Assembly (NCBI GenBank): GCA_964615935.1
Contig: CAZTTG010000013.1
Location: forward strand, 1-64,000
Origin: CAZTTG01 sp964615935
GTDB lineage: Bacteria; Planctomycetota; UBA1135; GCA-002686595
Direction of reading: 5' to 3'
Length of the DNA stretch: 64,000 bases
Shown here piece after piece: positions 35,053 through 42,810 of this stretch (the first letter of the stretch is position 1; every line of letters begins with the position of its first letter). A model generated the notes under the pieces. It worked only from the letters and a program-made list of their open reading frames with translations. It made no database searches and was not told the origin of the DNA. A program made the translations under genes and the position numbers.

Positions 35053-35988
35053 TCAGTCCCGCTTGCGCAGGCGCGGCAGGCGGCCGCGGTGCTTCTCCAG
35101 CTCGGAGATGGTCCGCTCGTCGAAGCCGCCTTCTGGCCGGGGAGCCTCGTCCTCGGGGGCCCCGGCGATCTCATCGAGCTCGACCTCCCGGGGGGGCTCC
35201 TGCCCGGGGCCGGGGCGGGCGTGGAAGGTGCGGAAGGAGAAGCCGAAGGGACCCGCGGCCGCTCCTCCGGGACCGCCCGGGCCGCCGTTCCCCATGGCGG
35301 TGGCCGCCCGGCGCAGGTGGACGATCCACAGCTCGCGGGCGCCGGAGAACCACACGTAGACCGCGACGGGGACGAGGTAGAGCAGGAGACCCGGCTGCGG
35401 CAGGCCGGCGAGGATCATGCCGAAGGCCAGCCAGCGGCCCACCCGGACGGCCGTGGTGGTGGCCGCGATCCAGCTCTGCTTCCGGGCCAGGAGCGAGCGC
35501 AGCACGCGGCCGCCGTCCATGGGAAAGGCCGGCAGGAGGTTCAGCAGGCCCAGGGCCAGGTTCAGGGCCAGGAAGAAGCTCGCGAAGCCTGCCGGATCGG
35601 GGAAGGGCAGGGGCGGGGGCAGGAGGTCGAAGGGCCATCCCATGACGAGGATGGCCAGCGCCGCCGGCGCGGCCAGGGCGAAGTTGACCGCGGGCCCGGC
35701 CAGGGCGATCAGGAACTCCACCCACCACCGCTCGGGCATCTCGCCCATGCGGGCCATGCCCCCCAGGGGCCAGAAGGTGATGTCGTGGACCCGGATCCCG
35801 AGCCTCTTCGCCATCAGGGCGTGCCCCAGCTCGTGCAGCCCCAGGACCAGGAGCAGGGTCAGGAGGCCGAGGAGCACGGCCGGGTCGAAGCCCGAGAGGA
35901 CCACGAAGACGGCCAGCAGGACCAGCAGCGCCCCGTGGATGCGCACGGGGATGCCGAAGAGCGAGCCGATGCGGTAGGAGGCGAACAC
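35053..35988 (-). CDS. site-2 protease family (M50) membrane metalloprotease
   Basis: A 311-residue intramembrane protease. HELGH is at 52-56 and the third zinc ligand lies in LLPAFPMDGGR (Asp158), both in hydrophobic segments; FGIPVRIHGALL at the N-terminus and LAGPAVNF at 96-103 are typical of the SpoIVFB/Rip group. No CBS or PDZ domain is present; the last ~75 residues are an acidic, Gly/Pro-rich cytoplasmic tail. It would cut a membrane-bound regulator within the bilayer; no anti-sigma factor gene is nearby. The start codon is GTG, the only in-frame option that keeps the family N-terminus. Confidence 0.88.
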   Translation of the reverse strand: MFASYRIGSLFGIPVRIHGALLVLLAVFVVLSGFDPAVLLGLLTLLLVLGLHELGHALMAKRLGIRVHDITFWPLGGMARMGEMPERWWVEFLIALAGPAVNFALAAPAALAILVMGWPFDLLPPPLPFPDPAGFASFFLALNLALGLLNLLPAFPMDGGRVLRSLLARKQSWIAATTTAVRVGRWLAFGMILAGLPQPGLLLYLVPVAVYVWFSGARELWIVHLRRAATAMGNGGPGGPGGAAAGPFGFSFRTFHARPGPGQEPPREVELDEIAGAPEDEAPRPEGGFDERTISELEKHRGRLPRLRKRD

Positions 35989-36227
35989 GGGGAGATCGGG
36001 GGGGTGAGGGGCCGCCGGGGCGGGATCCGGGCTTCGGGGGGCTCGTTCTCATTGGGAAACGCGCCCATCCTCCCGCAAGGCCCGGCTACCGGAACCTAGG
36101 CCCGGAGGCCCCCTGGCGCAAGCCGTGCAGGGGTGGCGAGGGCCGGCGGGCCCGGGCTCCAGGGGGCCCGTGGGCCCGGTGCGGGGGGGGGACGTCCCGG
36201 CGGCGGGACGATGACCAACCCCCGGGC

Positions 36228-36255
36228 TTTGGATGGGGCGCGCGTGGGCTATGCT
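36228..36255 (+). promoter_or_regulatory. promoter upstream of the GT9 gene
   Basis: TTTGGA (36228-36233) and TATGCT (36250-36255) are separated by 16 bases. Because this lies downstream of the in-frame ATG at 36211, it favours the TTG at 36313 as the real start of the GT9 gene. The same TATGCT hexamer occurs before the radical SAM gene. Confidence 0.4.
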
Positions 36256-36312
36256 GTCGAAGGGAAGGCTCCGAGCGACCCCTACACCCCCGCCCTCGCC
36301 CCGCGACCGCCG

Positions 36313-37359
36313 TTGATACCCATCCTGATCATCAAGACCGGTGCCCTCGGGGACGTCCTGCGCACCACCTCGATCCTGCCCGGCCTGCACGAGCGCTACC
36401 GGGACTGCCGGATCACGTGGGTCACCGCGCCCCAGGCCGTCGACCTGGTGCGGCTGCACCCCCTGGTGTCCGAGGTCATCTCGCTCGACCCCAACTCGCT
36501 CCCGCAGCTCGAGGCCGTGAGCCGCCGGCTCTCCCTGCGCCGCTGGGACCGGGTGCTCTCCTTCGACGACGAGGAGCCCCTGTGCCGCCTGGCCGCGGAC
36601 CTGCCCACCAAGCGCCTGTCCGGGGCGCGCCTGACCGCCAACCACGGCCTGGGCTACACGCCGGACACCGGGCCCTGGTTCGACATGGGCCTCCTGTCGG
36701 TCTACGGCAAGCACCAGGCCGACCGGCTCAAGCTCGTCAACCAGCGCAGCCACCCGCAGATCTTCGCCGAGATGCTGGGCATCTCCATGGGCAAGCCCCA
36801 GCTGCCCCTCCCGCCGGCCTGCCTGCGCTTCGCCCAGGACTTCGCGCGCTCCCGGGGGCTGGACGACTACGGCACCGTGGTCGGCCTGAACACCGGGGCG
36901 GGTGATCGCTGGGTCTCCAAGGCCCTGCCCACCGACCGCACCGTGGCCCTGGCGCACGAGCTGCACGAGGACCTCGGAGGGGACGTCGGCTTCCTGATCC
37001 TGGGCGGCCCCAAGGAGAGGGAGCGCAACGACTTCATCCTCTCGGAGATGGGCGAGGAGGTGCGCGCGGTGGACGCCGGCTGCGACAACGGCCTCCTGGA
37101 CTTCGCGGCCCTCTTGAGCCGGTGCGACCTGCTGGTCTCCAGCGACAGCCTGGCGCTGCACGTGGCGGTGGCCCGCAGCGTGCCCGTGGTGGCCTTCTTC
37201 GCGCCCACCTCCGCGGCCGAGATCGAGCTCTACGGCAAGGGCACCAAGGTGGCCAGCACCTCCTGCGACCGCTGCAGCTACCGACCGGACGCGGACACGT
37301 CCACGATCACCGTGGAGCGCCTGAAGGCGGCCTGCCTGGGTCTGATGACCGGGAAGTGA
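36313..37359 (+). CDS. glycosyltransferase family 9 protein
   Basis: A 348-residue GT9 protein. It opens with the family N-terminus IPILIIKTGALGDVLRTT and has LLVSSDSLALHVAVARSVPVV in the C-terminal donor-binding half and a closing CDRCSY motif. GT9 enzymes transfer heptose or related sugars to lipid A core. I prefer the TTG at 36313 because homology begins there and a promoter lies just upstream; an ATG at 36211 and GTG at 36133 would add low-complexity residues. It forms an operon with the HAD/P-loop fusion (GTGA overlap). It is less close to WaaF than the pair at 50.9-53.1 kb. Confidence 0.82.
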   Translation: MIPILIIKTGALGDVLRTTSILPGLHERYRDCRITWVTAPQAVDLVRLHPLVSEVISLDPNSLPQLEAVSRRLSLRRWDRVLSFDDEEPLCRLAADLPTKRLSGARLTANHGLGYTPDTGPWFDMGLLSVYGKHQADRLKLVNQRSHPQIFAEMLGISMGKPQLPLPPACLRFAQDFARSRGLDDYGTVVGLNTGAGDRWVSKALPTDRTVALAHELHEDLGGDVGFLILGGPKERERNDFILSEMGEEVRAVDAGCDNGLLDFAALLSRCDLLVSSDSLALHVAVARSVPVVAFFAPTSAAEIELYGKGTKVASTSCDRCSYRPDADTSTITVERLKAACLGLMTGK

Positions 37360-38468
37360 GCCCCCCGCCCTTCCCCTTCGACGCCGTCCTCTTCGACATG
37401 GACGGCACCCTGGTGGCGACCGATCGCTTCTGGCTGCCGGCGGCCACGGCCGGCGCCCGGAGGGCCTTCGCCGAGCTGGAGCTCGACCGCGATCCGCCCA
37501 CCAAGGCGGACTGGCTGAGCATGGTGGGCCTGCCCCTCGACGAGGGCTTCGCGCGGATCTGCGGCGACCTGGCTCCGCGCGAGCTGGCGCTCCTGAAGGC
37601 GCGGGTGCTCGAGGAGGAGGAGGAGGCCGTGGCCGGGAACGGCATCGACCTCCTGCCCGGCGTCCGGGCCGCGCTCGGCGAGCTGCGACGCCTGGGCGTG
37701 CGCACCGGGATCGCCAGCAACTGCGAGGCGCGCTACCTCGAGCGTGTCATGGGCGCGGTGGGTCTGCCGGAGCTGATCGACGAGGCCCGCTGCCTCGATT
37801 CGGAGGGCGTCCAGGACAAGGCCGACATGGTGTGCGAGCTGCTGCGGTGCCTGGGCACCCGCAGCGCGGTGATGGTCGGCGACCGCGTCGGCGATCGGGA
37901 CGCGGCCCACGCCAACGGGCTGCCCCACGTTCACCTCGCGGGGGGCTTCGCGCCGCCGGGGGAGGAGGTCTCGTGCGAGGCCGTGATCGAGGGCGCGGGC
38001 GGGCTCCTGGACCGGCTGCGGGGCCGGACCCGGTGGATCGAGGGGGCCCTCGAGCAGCTCGGAGTGCGCCTCGAGGGGCCTCCCGGCGGGCCGCGGACGA
38101 TCGGGATCACCGGGGGCGCGGCGGCCGGCAAGACCCTCTTCACCCGGGACGCCGCGCGGATCCTGCGGGCCCGGGGCCGCCCGGCCACCGCGGTGGGGGC
38201 CGAGGCCTTCCGCCGGGGCGAGGCCCGCTCCGAGCCGGGCCGCCTGCTCCTCGTCGAGGGGCCCGATCTGCTGGAGGCGGAGCTTCGCCCCCGGCTGGAT
38301 CGGGTCCTGCTCCTCGAGGTCTCGCGGGAGGTGGCCCTCCGCCGGCTCGCGGGGCGGCGGCGGGGGCGGGCGGGCCCCGCGGCGCCGGAGCCCGAGCCTC
38401 CCCGGGGGTCGGTCGGCGGGGCGGACCTGTGCCTGCGCGCCGACAACGCCCTGGGCCTGCCCGGCTGA
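37356..38468 (+). CDS. HAD phosphatase fused to a P-loop domain
   Basis: A 370-residue two-domain protein. Residues 1-220 form a HAD hydrolase of the phosphoglycolate/beta-phosphoglucomutase type: DMDGTLV with Asp14 and Asp16, TGIASNCEARY (motif II), Lys155 and VGDRVGDRDAA (motif IV). Residues about 247-370 start with a Walker A loop GGAAAGKT (253-260) and resemble a uridine-kinase-like P-loop fold, with LLLVEGPDLLEAEL as Walker B, but it is short and its Arg-rich end lacks a clear lid. The start is GTG, overlapping the GT9 stop. Given the GT9 neighbour it may process a sugar phosphate; substrate unknown. Confidence 0.8.
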   Translation: MSPPPFPFDAVLFDMDGTLVATDRFWLPAATAGARRAFAELELDRDPPTKADWLSMVGLPLDEGFARICGDLAPRELALLKARVLEEEEEAVAGNGIDLLPGVRAALGELRRLGVRTGIASNCEARYLERVMGAVGLPELIDEARCLDSEGVQDKADMVCELLRCLGTRSAVMVGDRVGDRDAAHANGLPHVHLAGGFAPPGEEVSCEAVIEGAGGLLDRLRGRTRWIEGALEQLGVRLEGPPGGPRTIGITGGAAAGKTLFTRDAARILRARGRPATAVGAEAFRRGEARSEPGRLLLVEGPDLLEAELRPRLDRVLLLEVSREVALRRLAGRRRGRAGPAAPEPEPPRGSVGGADLCLRADNALGLPG

Positions 38469-38486
38469 GGAGCCCGGTCGCGGCCC

Positions 38487-38516
38487 TTGCAAAGCCCGTT
38501 CCCGGCGTACTATATT
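38487..38516 (+). promoter_or_regulatory. strong sigma70-type promoter before rpoZ
   Basis: TTGCAA (38487-38492) and TATATT (38511-38516) with an 18-base spacer. The -10 is the most A/T-rich hexamer I saw in the window. The predicted leader to the ATG at 38613 is about 90 bases and holds no recognisable riboswitch. Confidence 0.65.
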
Positions 38517-38612
38517 CGCGGGTTGGTCCCTTCACCGTGGAGCGCGCCGGATCCCCGCCCGCCCCGGAAGTCGCCCGTCTCCCGAACCGCGTCGCCCCCG
38601 AGGCTGCGATCC

Positions 38613-38843
38613 ATGGAACTGAGCCTGCCGCAACGCCTGCAGAAGTCGGTCAACGGTTCTTTTCACAAGACCGCTCTCCTGCAGAAGCGCGTGCGCGAGC
38701 TGATCCGCGGCGCGGCGCCGCTGATCGAGACCCGCGAGCGCAATCCCATCAAGATCGCGTTTCTCGAGATGGAGCGCGGACTGATCGAGCTGATCCCCGA
38801 CGAGGAGACCCCGACGCCTCCGGGGACCACGGGCAGCCTGTAG
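38613..38843 (+). CDS. rpoZ: RNA polymerase omega subunit-like protein
   Basis: A 76-residue protein. The core FHKTALLQKRVRELIRGAAP then LIETRERNPIKIAFLEMERGLI follows the omega pattern (K..LV..A..RAREL..G..P.v....n....AL.Ei..G.i), with the conserved Ala/Lys-Arg-Arg-Glu-Leu helix and the EME-G-LI helix. Omega wraps the beta' tail and helps core polymerase assemble. The strong promoter and small size fit. It stands between the envelope gene pair and lpxK; gmk, its frequent partner, is not adjacent. I extended the start only to the ATG at 38613, since the frame upstream is Pro/Arg noise that overlaps the promoter. Confidence 0.68.
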   Translation: MELSLPQRLQKSVNGSFHKTALLQKRVRELIRGAAPLIETRERNPIKIAFLEMERGLIELIPDEETPTPPGTTGSL

Positions 38844-38864
38844 CGGGAGTGCCTTGCGGGCCCT

Positions 38865-38886
38865 CGCTCGATCCGAGCGTCTCTCC
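38865..38886 (+). terminator. possible terminator after rpoZ
   Basis: A 6-base stem CGCTCG/CGAGCG with a 3-base loop (38865-38879) is followed by TCTCTCC. It lies about 20 bases past the rpoZ stop and would separate it from lpxK. Confidence 0.35.
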
Positions 38887-38930
38887 CCGGGCGGGAGCAT
38901 CAGCAGCCGGGCGGCAGCGCCAGCAATAGG

Positions 38931-40070
38931 GTGAGCGCGCAAGCGACAGAGCGATCCCGGGAGTCCGACTCGGCGCCGCGGCGGGCCCGCGTCGACGAGC
39001 GCCTGGCGCGGCGCGGGGGGTGGATCGAGCTCCTGCGCGCCCCCGCCCTGGTCTTCGGCCTGGCCGCGCGCCTGCGGGGCGCGGCCTACGACCTGGGCCT
39101 CGCGCGCGCGCACCGCCTGGACGTGCCGGTGATCAGCGTGGGCAACCTCTCCGCCGGAGGCACCGGCAAGACGCCCATGGTCGTCTGGCTGGCCCGCAAG
39201 CTCCTGCGGCGCGGCCTGCGGCCGGGCATCCTCTCCCGCGGCTTCGGTCCGTCGACCGGCCGGGCGGGAGACGGGGTGCGAGGTGACGAGGCCGCGGTCA
39301 TCGTCGCCCAGGTCCCCGACGCGCCCCATCACCAGGACCCCGATCGGGTGCGCGGCGGCCGCGAGCTGGCCCGCCGCGGTCTGGACGCGATCCTGCTCGA
39401 CGACGGCTTCCAGCACCGGCGCCTGGCGCGCGACCTCGACCTGGTGCTGGTCGACGCGGCGCGCCCCTGGGGACTGCCGACCCCGCCGGGCGGCGGACCG
39501 CCGGTGCGGGCCCTCCTCCCGCGCGGGCTCCTGCGCGAGCCGCCCTCGGCCCTGGCCCGGGCCGACGCCGTGATCCTGACGCGGGCGGACGAGGTCGAGC
39601 CGGCCGAGCTCGACCGCCTGCGCGGCGAGATCGCCGAGCTCGCCCCCGCCCTGCCCATCCTGGAGGCGGTCCACTGGCCCATCGCCGTCCACGACCCCGA
39701 CGGCTGGCGCCTGTCGACCGAGGTCCTGAGGGGGCGCGAGGTCGAGCTCGCCAGCGGCATCGGCAACCCCGCCTCCTTCGAGGCCACCGTGGCCCGGCTG
39801 GGCGCGAGCATTGTGCGGCACCACCGCTTCCCCGATCATCACGCCTGGAGCCCGGGGGACCTGGAAGGCCCGGGCGACGGCCAGAGGATGCTGGTGACCA
39901 CGCAGAAGGACGCCGCCAAGCTCGCGGGCATCGCCCGCAAGGCCTGGGTGGTCGAGGTCGAGATCCGGCTGCGGGCCGGAGAGCCCGTGCTCGAGGCCCT
40001 GCTCGACGCGCTCCCCGAGAGCCGCGCCGCCCGCGAGCGCAACGCGATCCACGAGGGGCTGCATGGCTGA
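38931..40070 (+). CDS. lpxK: tetraacyldisaccharide 4'-kinase
   Basis: A 379-residue LpxK. The Walker A region VGNLSAGGTGKTP is at 70-82, followed by LLRRGLRPGILSRGFG, GDEAAVIVAQ, the catalytic-site DDGFQHRRLARDLDLVLVD, LLPRGLLREP and HHRFPDHHAWSPGDL. It phosphorylates the lipid A disaccharide at the 4' position on the inner membrane, with a membrane-facing N-terminal helix at about 31-55. The start is GTG at 38931; the first ~28 residues are a polar extension compared with E. coli LpxK (328). It overlaps the acyltransferase gene by 8 bases. Its presence is good evidence for lipid A and a Gram-negative envelope. Confidence 0.92.
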   Translation: MSAQATERSRESDSAPRRARVDERLARRGGWIELLRAPALVFGLAARLRGAAYDLGLARAHRLDVPVISVGNLSAGGTGKTPMVVWLARKLLRRGLRPGILSRGFGPSTGRAGDGVRGDEAAVIVAQVPDAPHHQDPDRVRGGRELARRGLDAILLDDGFQHRRLARDLDLVLVDAARPWGLPTPPGGGPPVRALLPRGLLREPPSALARADAVILTRADEVEPAELDRLRGEIAELAPALPILEAVHWPIAVHDPDGWRLSTEVLRGREVELASGIGNPASFEATVARLGASIVRHHRFPDHHAWSPGDLEGPGDGQRMLVTTQKDAAKLAGIARKAWVVEVEIRLRAGEPVLEALLDALPESRAARERNAIHEGLHG

Positions 40071-41160
40071 GCCCGCGAACCCCTCGCCCCCCTCGCCGGG
40101 GGAGGGCCCGCAACCTCCTCCCCCCGGCCTGCGGGTCGACCTTCCGCTCCCCTGGCGTCCGGTGCGGGGGAAGGTCGACGGGCCCTCGGCGCGCCTCCAG
40201 GCGGTCGCGCTCATGGGGACGGTGGAGACCCTCGGCCGCCTGCCCGAGGGGGTCAGCTCGGCGGTGATCGGCGGACTGGCGCGGCTCCTGCGACGCTTCG
40301 AGCGCCGCCGGTGCACCAGCGCCCGCGCCTTCATCGAGCAGGCCCTGGGCGAGGGGCTCCAGCCGTCCCGACGCGAGGAGATCCTGCTCTGCGCCTGGCG
40401 CCACATGATGGAGGTCGTCCTGAGCTCGTACAGCTTCGACCGGCGCGTGCCCATCGGGCGCATCCGCGAGCACTTCGAGCTGACCGAGGTCCACCCCGAC
40501 TTCGAGCGCGCGACGAGCGCGGGAACGGGCGCCATCCTGATCACCGGACACCTCGGCGACTGGGAGGCCCTCTCGGCCATCACCCCCTGGCTGGGGTGCG
40601 ATCCCCTGTACGTCGTGTCCAAACCCCCCAGGAATCGGCCCCTCTCGGCGCGCCTGCAGACCCTGAGGGAGCGGCGCGGCTTCCGCCTGATCCCGCGCGA
40701 GGGCTCGATGGAGGACGCCCTGGCCGTTCTGCAGGGGGGCGGCTACCTGGGGCTGATGCTCGACCAGCGCGCCCGGACCCGGAGGGTGCTGGCGCCCTTC
40801 TTCGGGCGGCCGGCCCAGTGCGAGCGCGCCGCGGCCGTGCTGATCCGGCGCTGCCGGGCGCCGGTGGTGGTGATGGCGGCCTTCCGCACCTCCCGGCCCT
40901 ACCGCTTCGAGGTCCGGGTCCCGGCGGTCCTGTGGCCCGAGGCCTTCGCCCGCCGGACTCCGGAGGAGATCGCCACCCGCATCAACCAGGAGCTGGAGCG
41001 CCTGATCCTGGCCCATCCCGAGCAGTACCTGTGGCTGCACGACCGCTACCGCGGCGCGCCGGCCGCGATGCCCGATCCCCCGGGGGGCGGGCAAGACCAG
41101 ATTGGCCCCAAGCTCGGGGCCCGGTCTGCCGAAAGCGCAGGGGGAGGCGAAACGAGATGA
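40063..41160 (+). CDS. lipid A acyltransferase (LpxL/HtrB family)
   Basis: A 365-residue acyltransferase. The catalytic HX4E motif is GHLGDWE at 162-168, followed by the family block YLGLMLDQRAR near 228-238, PFFGRPAQCERAAAVLI, and the C-terminal EQYLWLHDRYR. It transfers a secondary acyl chain to the lipid A precursor at the inner membrane. There is no strong N-terminal membrane helix; the first 22 residues are Pro-rich, so the true start might be slightly downstream. Placement between lpxK and hldE, with overlaps on both sides, supports a lipid A/core operon. It may use Kdo-free substrate, since no kdtA is seen here. Confidence 0.88.
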   Translation: MAEPANPSPPSPGEGPQPPPPGLRVDLPLPWRPVRGKVDGPSARLQAVALMGTVETLGRLPEGVSSAVIGGLARLLRRFERRRCTSARAFIEQALGEGLQPSRREEILLCAWRHMMEVVLSSYSFDRRVPIGRIREHFELTEVHPDFERATSAGTGAILITGHLGDWEALSAITPWLGCDPLYVVSKPPRNRPLSARLQTLRERRGFRLIPREGSMEDALAVLQGGGYLGLMLDQRARTRRVLAPFFGRPAQCERAAAVLIRRCRAPVVVMAAFRTSRPYRFEVRVPAVLWPEAFARRTPEEIATRINQELERLILAHPEQYLWLHDRYRGAPAAMPDPPGGGQDQIGPKLGARSAESAGGGETR

Positions 41161-42632
41161 TCCGTGAAGAGCTCGAGGCCGCGCTGGCGGGCATCGGCCG
41201 CCCGCGCATCCTGGTCGTCGGCGACCTGATCCTCGACCGCTACGTCAGCGGCGAGGTGGGCCGCATCTCGCCCGAGGCGCCGATCCCGATCCTGGCCGCG
41301 AAGAGCGCCGAGGACCGCCTCGGCGGCGCCGGCAACGTGGTCAGCAACCTGCGCACCCTGGAGGCCGAGGTGGAGGCCGTGGGCGTGGTGGGGGACGACG
41401 GCCGGGGCCGGATGCTGCGCGAGATGCTGGAGGCCATGGGCGTGGCCACCGATGGCTGCATCGTCGACGGCTCGCGTCCGACGACCGAGAAGACCCGCAT
41501 GACCAGCGGCGTGCAGCAGATGCTGCGGGTCGACTGGGAGGTCTCGCGTCCGGTCGGAGCGGACATCGAGGCCGAGGTGGTGCGCTCGCTCCCCGAGCGC
41601 GTCGGCGGAGTCCAGGCGGTGGTCCTCTCGGACTACGGCAAGGGCCTGCTCACCCCGCGGGTGCTGGAGGCGGTCATCCGCGCCGGGCGCGAGGCCGGCG
41701 TGCCGGTGCTGGTCGACCCCAAGGGGAGGGACTTCAGCCGCTACCGCGGCGCGACCCTGATCACGCCCAACCGCCGGGAGGCGGAGGAGGCGCTGGGCCG
41801 GGGGCTGGCCGACCTCGAGGGCATCGCGCGCGGGGCGAGCGAGCTCCTCGCCCAGGCCGATCTGGGCGGCGTGGTCATCACCCTCGGCGCGGAGGGCATG
41901 TACTACCAGGACGCGGCCGGGGACCGCGGGCGGGTGCCCACCTTCGCGCGCGCGGTCTTCGACGTGACCGGCGCCGGGGACACGGTGATCTCCAACCTGG
42001 CCCTGGCCCTGGCGGCCGGCCTGCGGCTCGAGGTGGCCGTGCACCTCGCCAACCACGCGGCCGGCCTGGTGGTCGGCCGGCGCGGCGCGGCCGCCGTCAG
42101 CCGCTCGGAGATCCTGGCCGCCCTGGACGTCTCCCCGCAGAGCTGGGGGAAGGTGCTGGCCCCCGCCGAGCTCGACCCGGTCCTGGCGGAGTGGCGCCAG
42201 CGCGGGCGGCGGATCGCCTTCACCAACGGCTGCTTCGACGTGATCCACGTCGGTCACATCGACTACCTGCGCTTCGCGCGCTCCAAGGGGGACGTGCTCC
42301 TGGTGGGGGTGAACGACGACGACAGCGTGCGCCGTCTCAAGGGACCGGAGCGCCCGCTGAACCGCCTCGAGGACCGCTGCCAGGTGCTGGCCGCCCTGGA
42401 GATGGTGGACGCGGTGGTCCCCTTCGGCGAGGACACCCCGGCCGAGATCATCCAGCGCGTGACGCCCGACGCCCTGATCAAGGGCGAGGACTGGGCCGAG
42501 AAGGGCGTGGTGGGCCGCGAGTGGGTCGAATCCCACGGCGGCCAGGTGTACTTGGCGCCCCTGGTGCCGGGCCGCTCGACCACCTCCATCCTGGAGCGCC
42601 TGCGCTCCGGAGGCGGGCCGCCGACCGAGTAG
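41157..42632 (+). CDS. hldE: bifunctional heptose 7-phosphate kinase/1-phosphate adenylyltransferase
   Basis: A 491-residue two-domain enzyme of standard length. The PfkB kinase half has RLGGAGNVVSNL at 54-65 and the anion-hole/base motif DVTGAGDT at 269-276. The adenylyltransferase half has FTNGCFDVIHVGHIDYL with the HxGH motif at 364-367 and RLKGPERPLN. It phosphorylates D-glycero-D-manno-heptose 7-phosphate and then makes ADP-heptose after GmhB acts; the HAD protein at 37356-38468 is a weak GmhB candidate. The ATG overlaps the acyltransferase stop, with GGAGG nine bases upstream. It supplies sugar for the GT9 enzymes at 50.9-53.1 kb. Confidence 0.93.
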   Translation: MIREELEAALAGIGRPRILVVGDLILDRYVSGEVGRISPEAPIPILAAKSAEDRLGGAGNVVSNLRTLEAEVEAVGVVGDDGRGRMLREMLEAMGVATDGCIVDGSRPTTEKTRMTSGVQQMLRVDWEVSRPVGADIEAEVVRSLPERVGGVQAVVLSDYGKGLLTPRVLEAVIRAGREAGVPVLVDPKGRDFSRYRGATLITPNRREAEEALGRGLADLEGIARGASELLAQADLGGVVITLGAEGMYYQDAAGDRGRVPTFARAVFDVTGAGDTVISNLALALAAGLRLEVAVHLANHAAGLVVGRRGAAAVSRSEILAALDVSPQSWGKVLAPAELDPVLAEWRQRGRRIAFTNGCFDVIHVGHIDYLRFARSKGDVLLVGVNDDDSVRRLKGPERPLNRLEDRCQVLAALEMVDAVVPFGEDTPAEIIQRVTPDALIKGEDWAEKGVVGREWVESHGGQVYLAPLVPGRSTTSILERLRSGGGPPTE

Positions 42633-42699
42633 GAGCCCCCCCGGAGGCCGGGAGGCGCCGCGCGCGGCCCCCAGAGGGCCAGGAGGCGGCCTCGGGGGC

Positions 42700-42728
42700 T
42701 TCGATCCGGGGGGAGAATGGTCTATGCT
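42700..42728 (+). promoter_or_regulatory. promoter candidate of the radical SAM operon
   Basis: TTCGAT (42700-42705) and TATGCT (42723-42728) with a 17-base spacer. The -35 is weak. The -10 overlaps the upstream in-frame ATG at 42724, so translation must start later, at 42811. Confidence 0.35.
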
Positions 42729-42810
42729 CCCCGCCCTGATCCGCGGGGGGCGGGAACCGCGGGTCGCCCCTTCCCGCTCGGCGCCCCCCCGCCGGCGCCC
42801 GAGCGATCCC

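Noticed and set aside
36133..36312. GTG/ATG starts upstream of the GT9 gene
   Set aside because: They add low-complexity residues and lie at or before the promoter hexamers; homology begins at the TTG at 36313.
42666..42680. Hairpin GGCCC/GGGCC after hldE as a terminator
   Set aside because: Only a 5-base stem without a T run, common by chance at this GC content.
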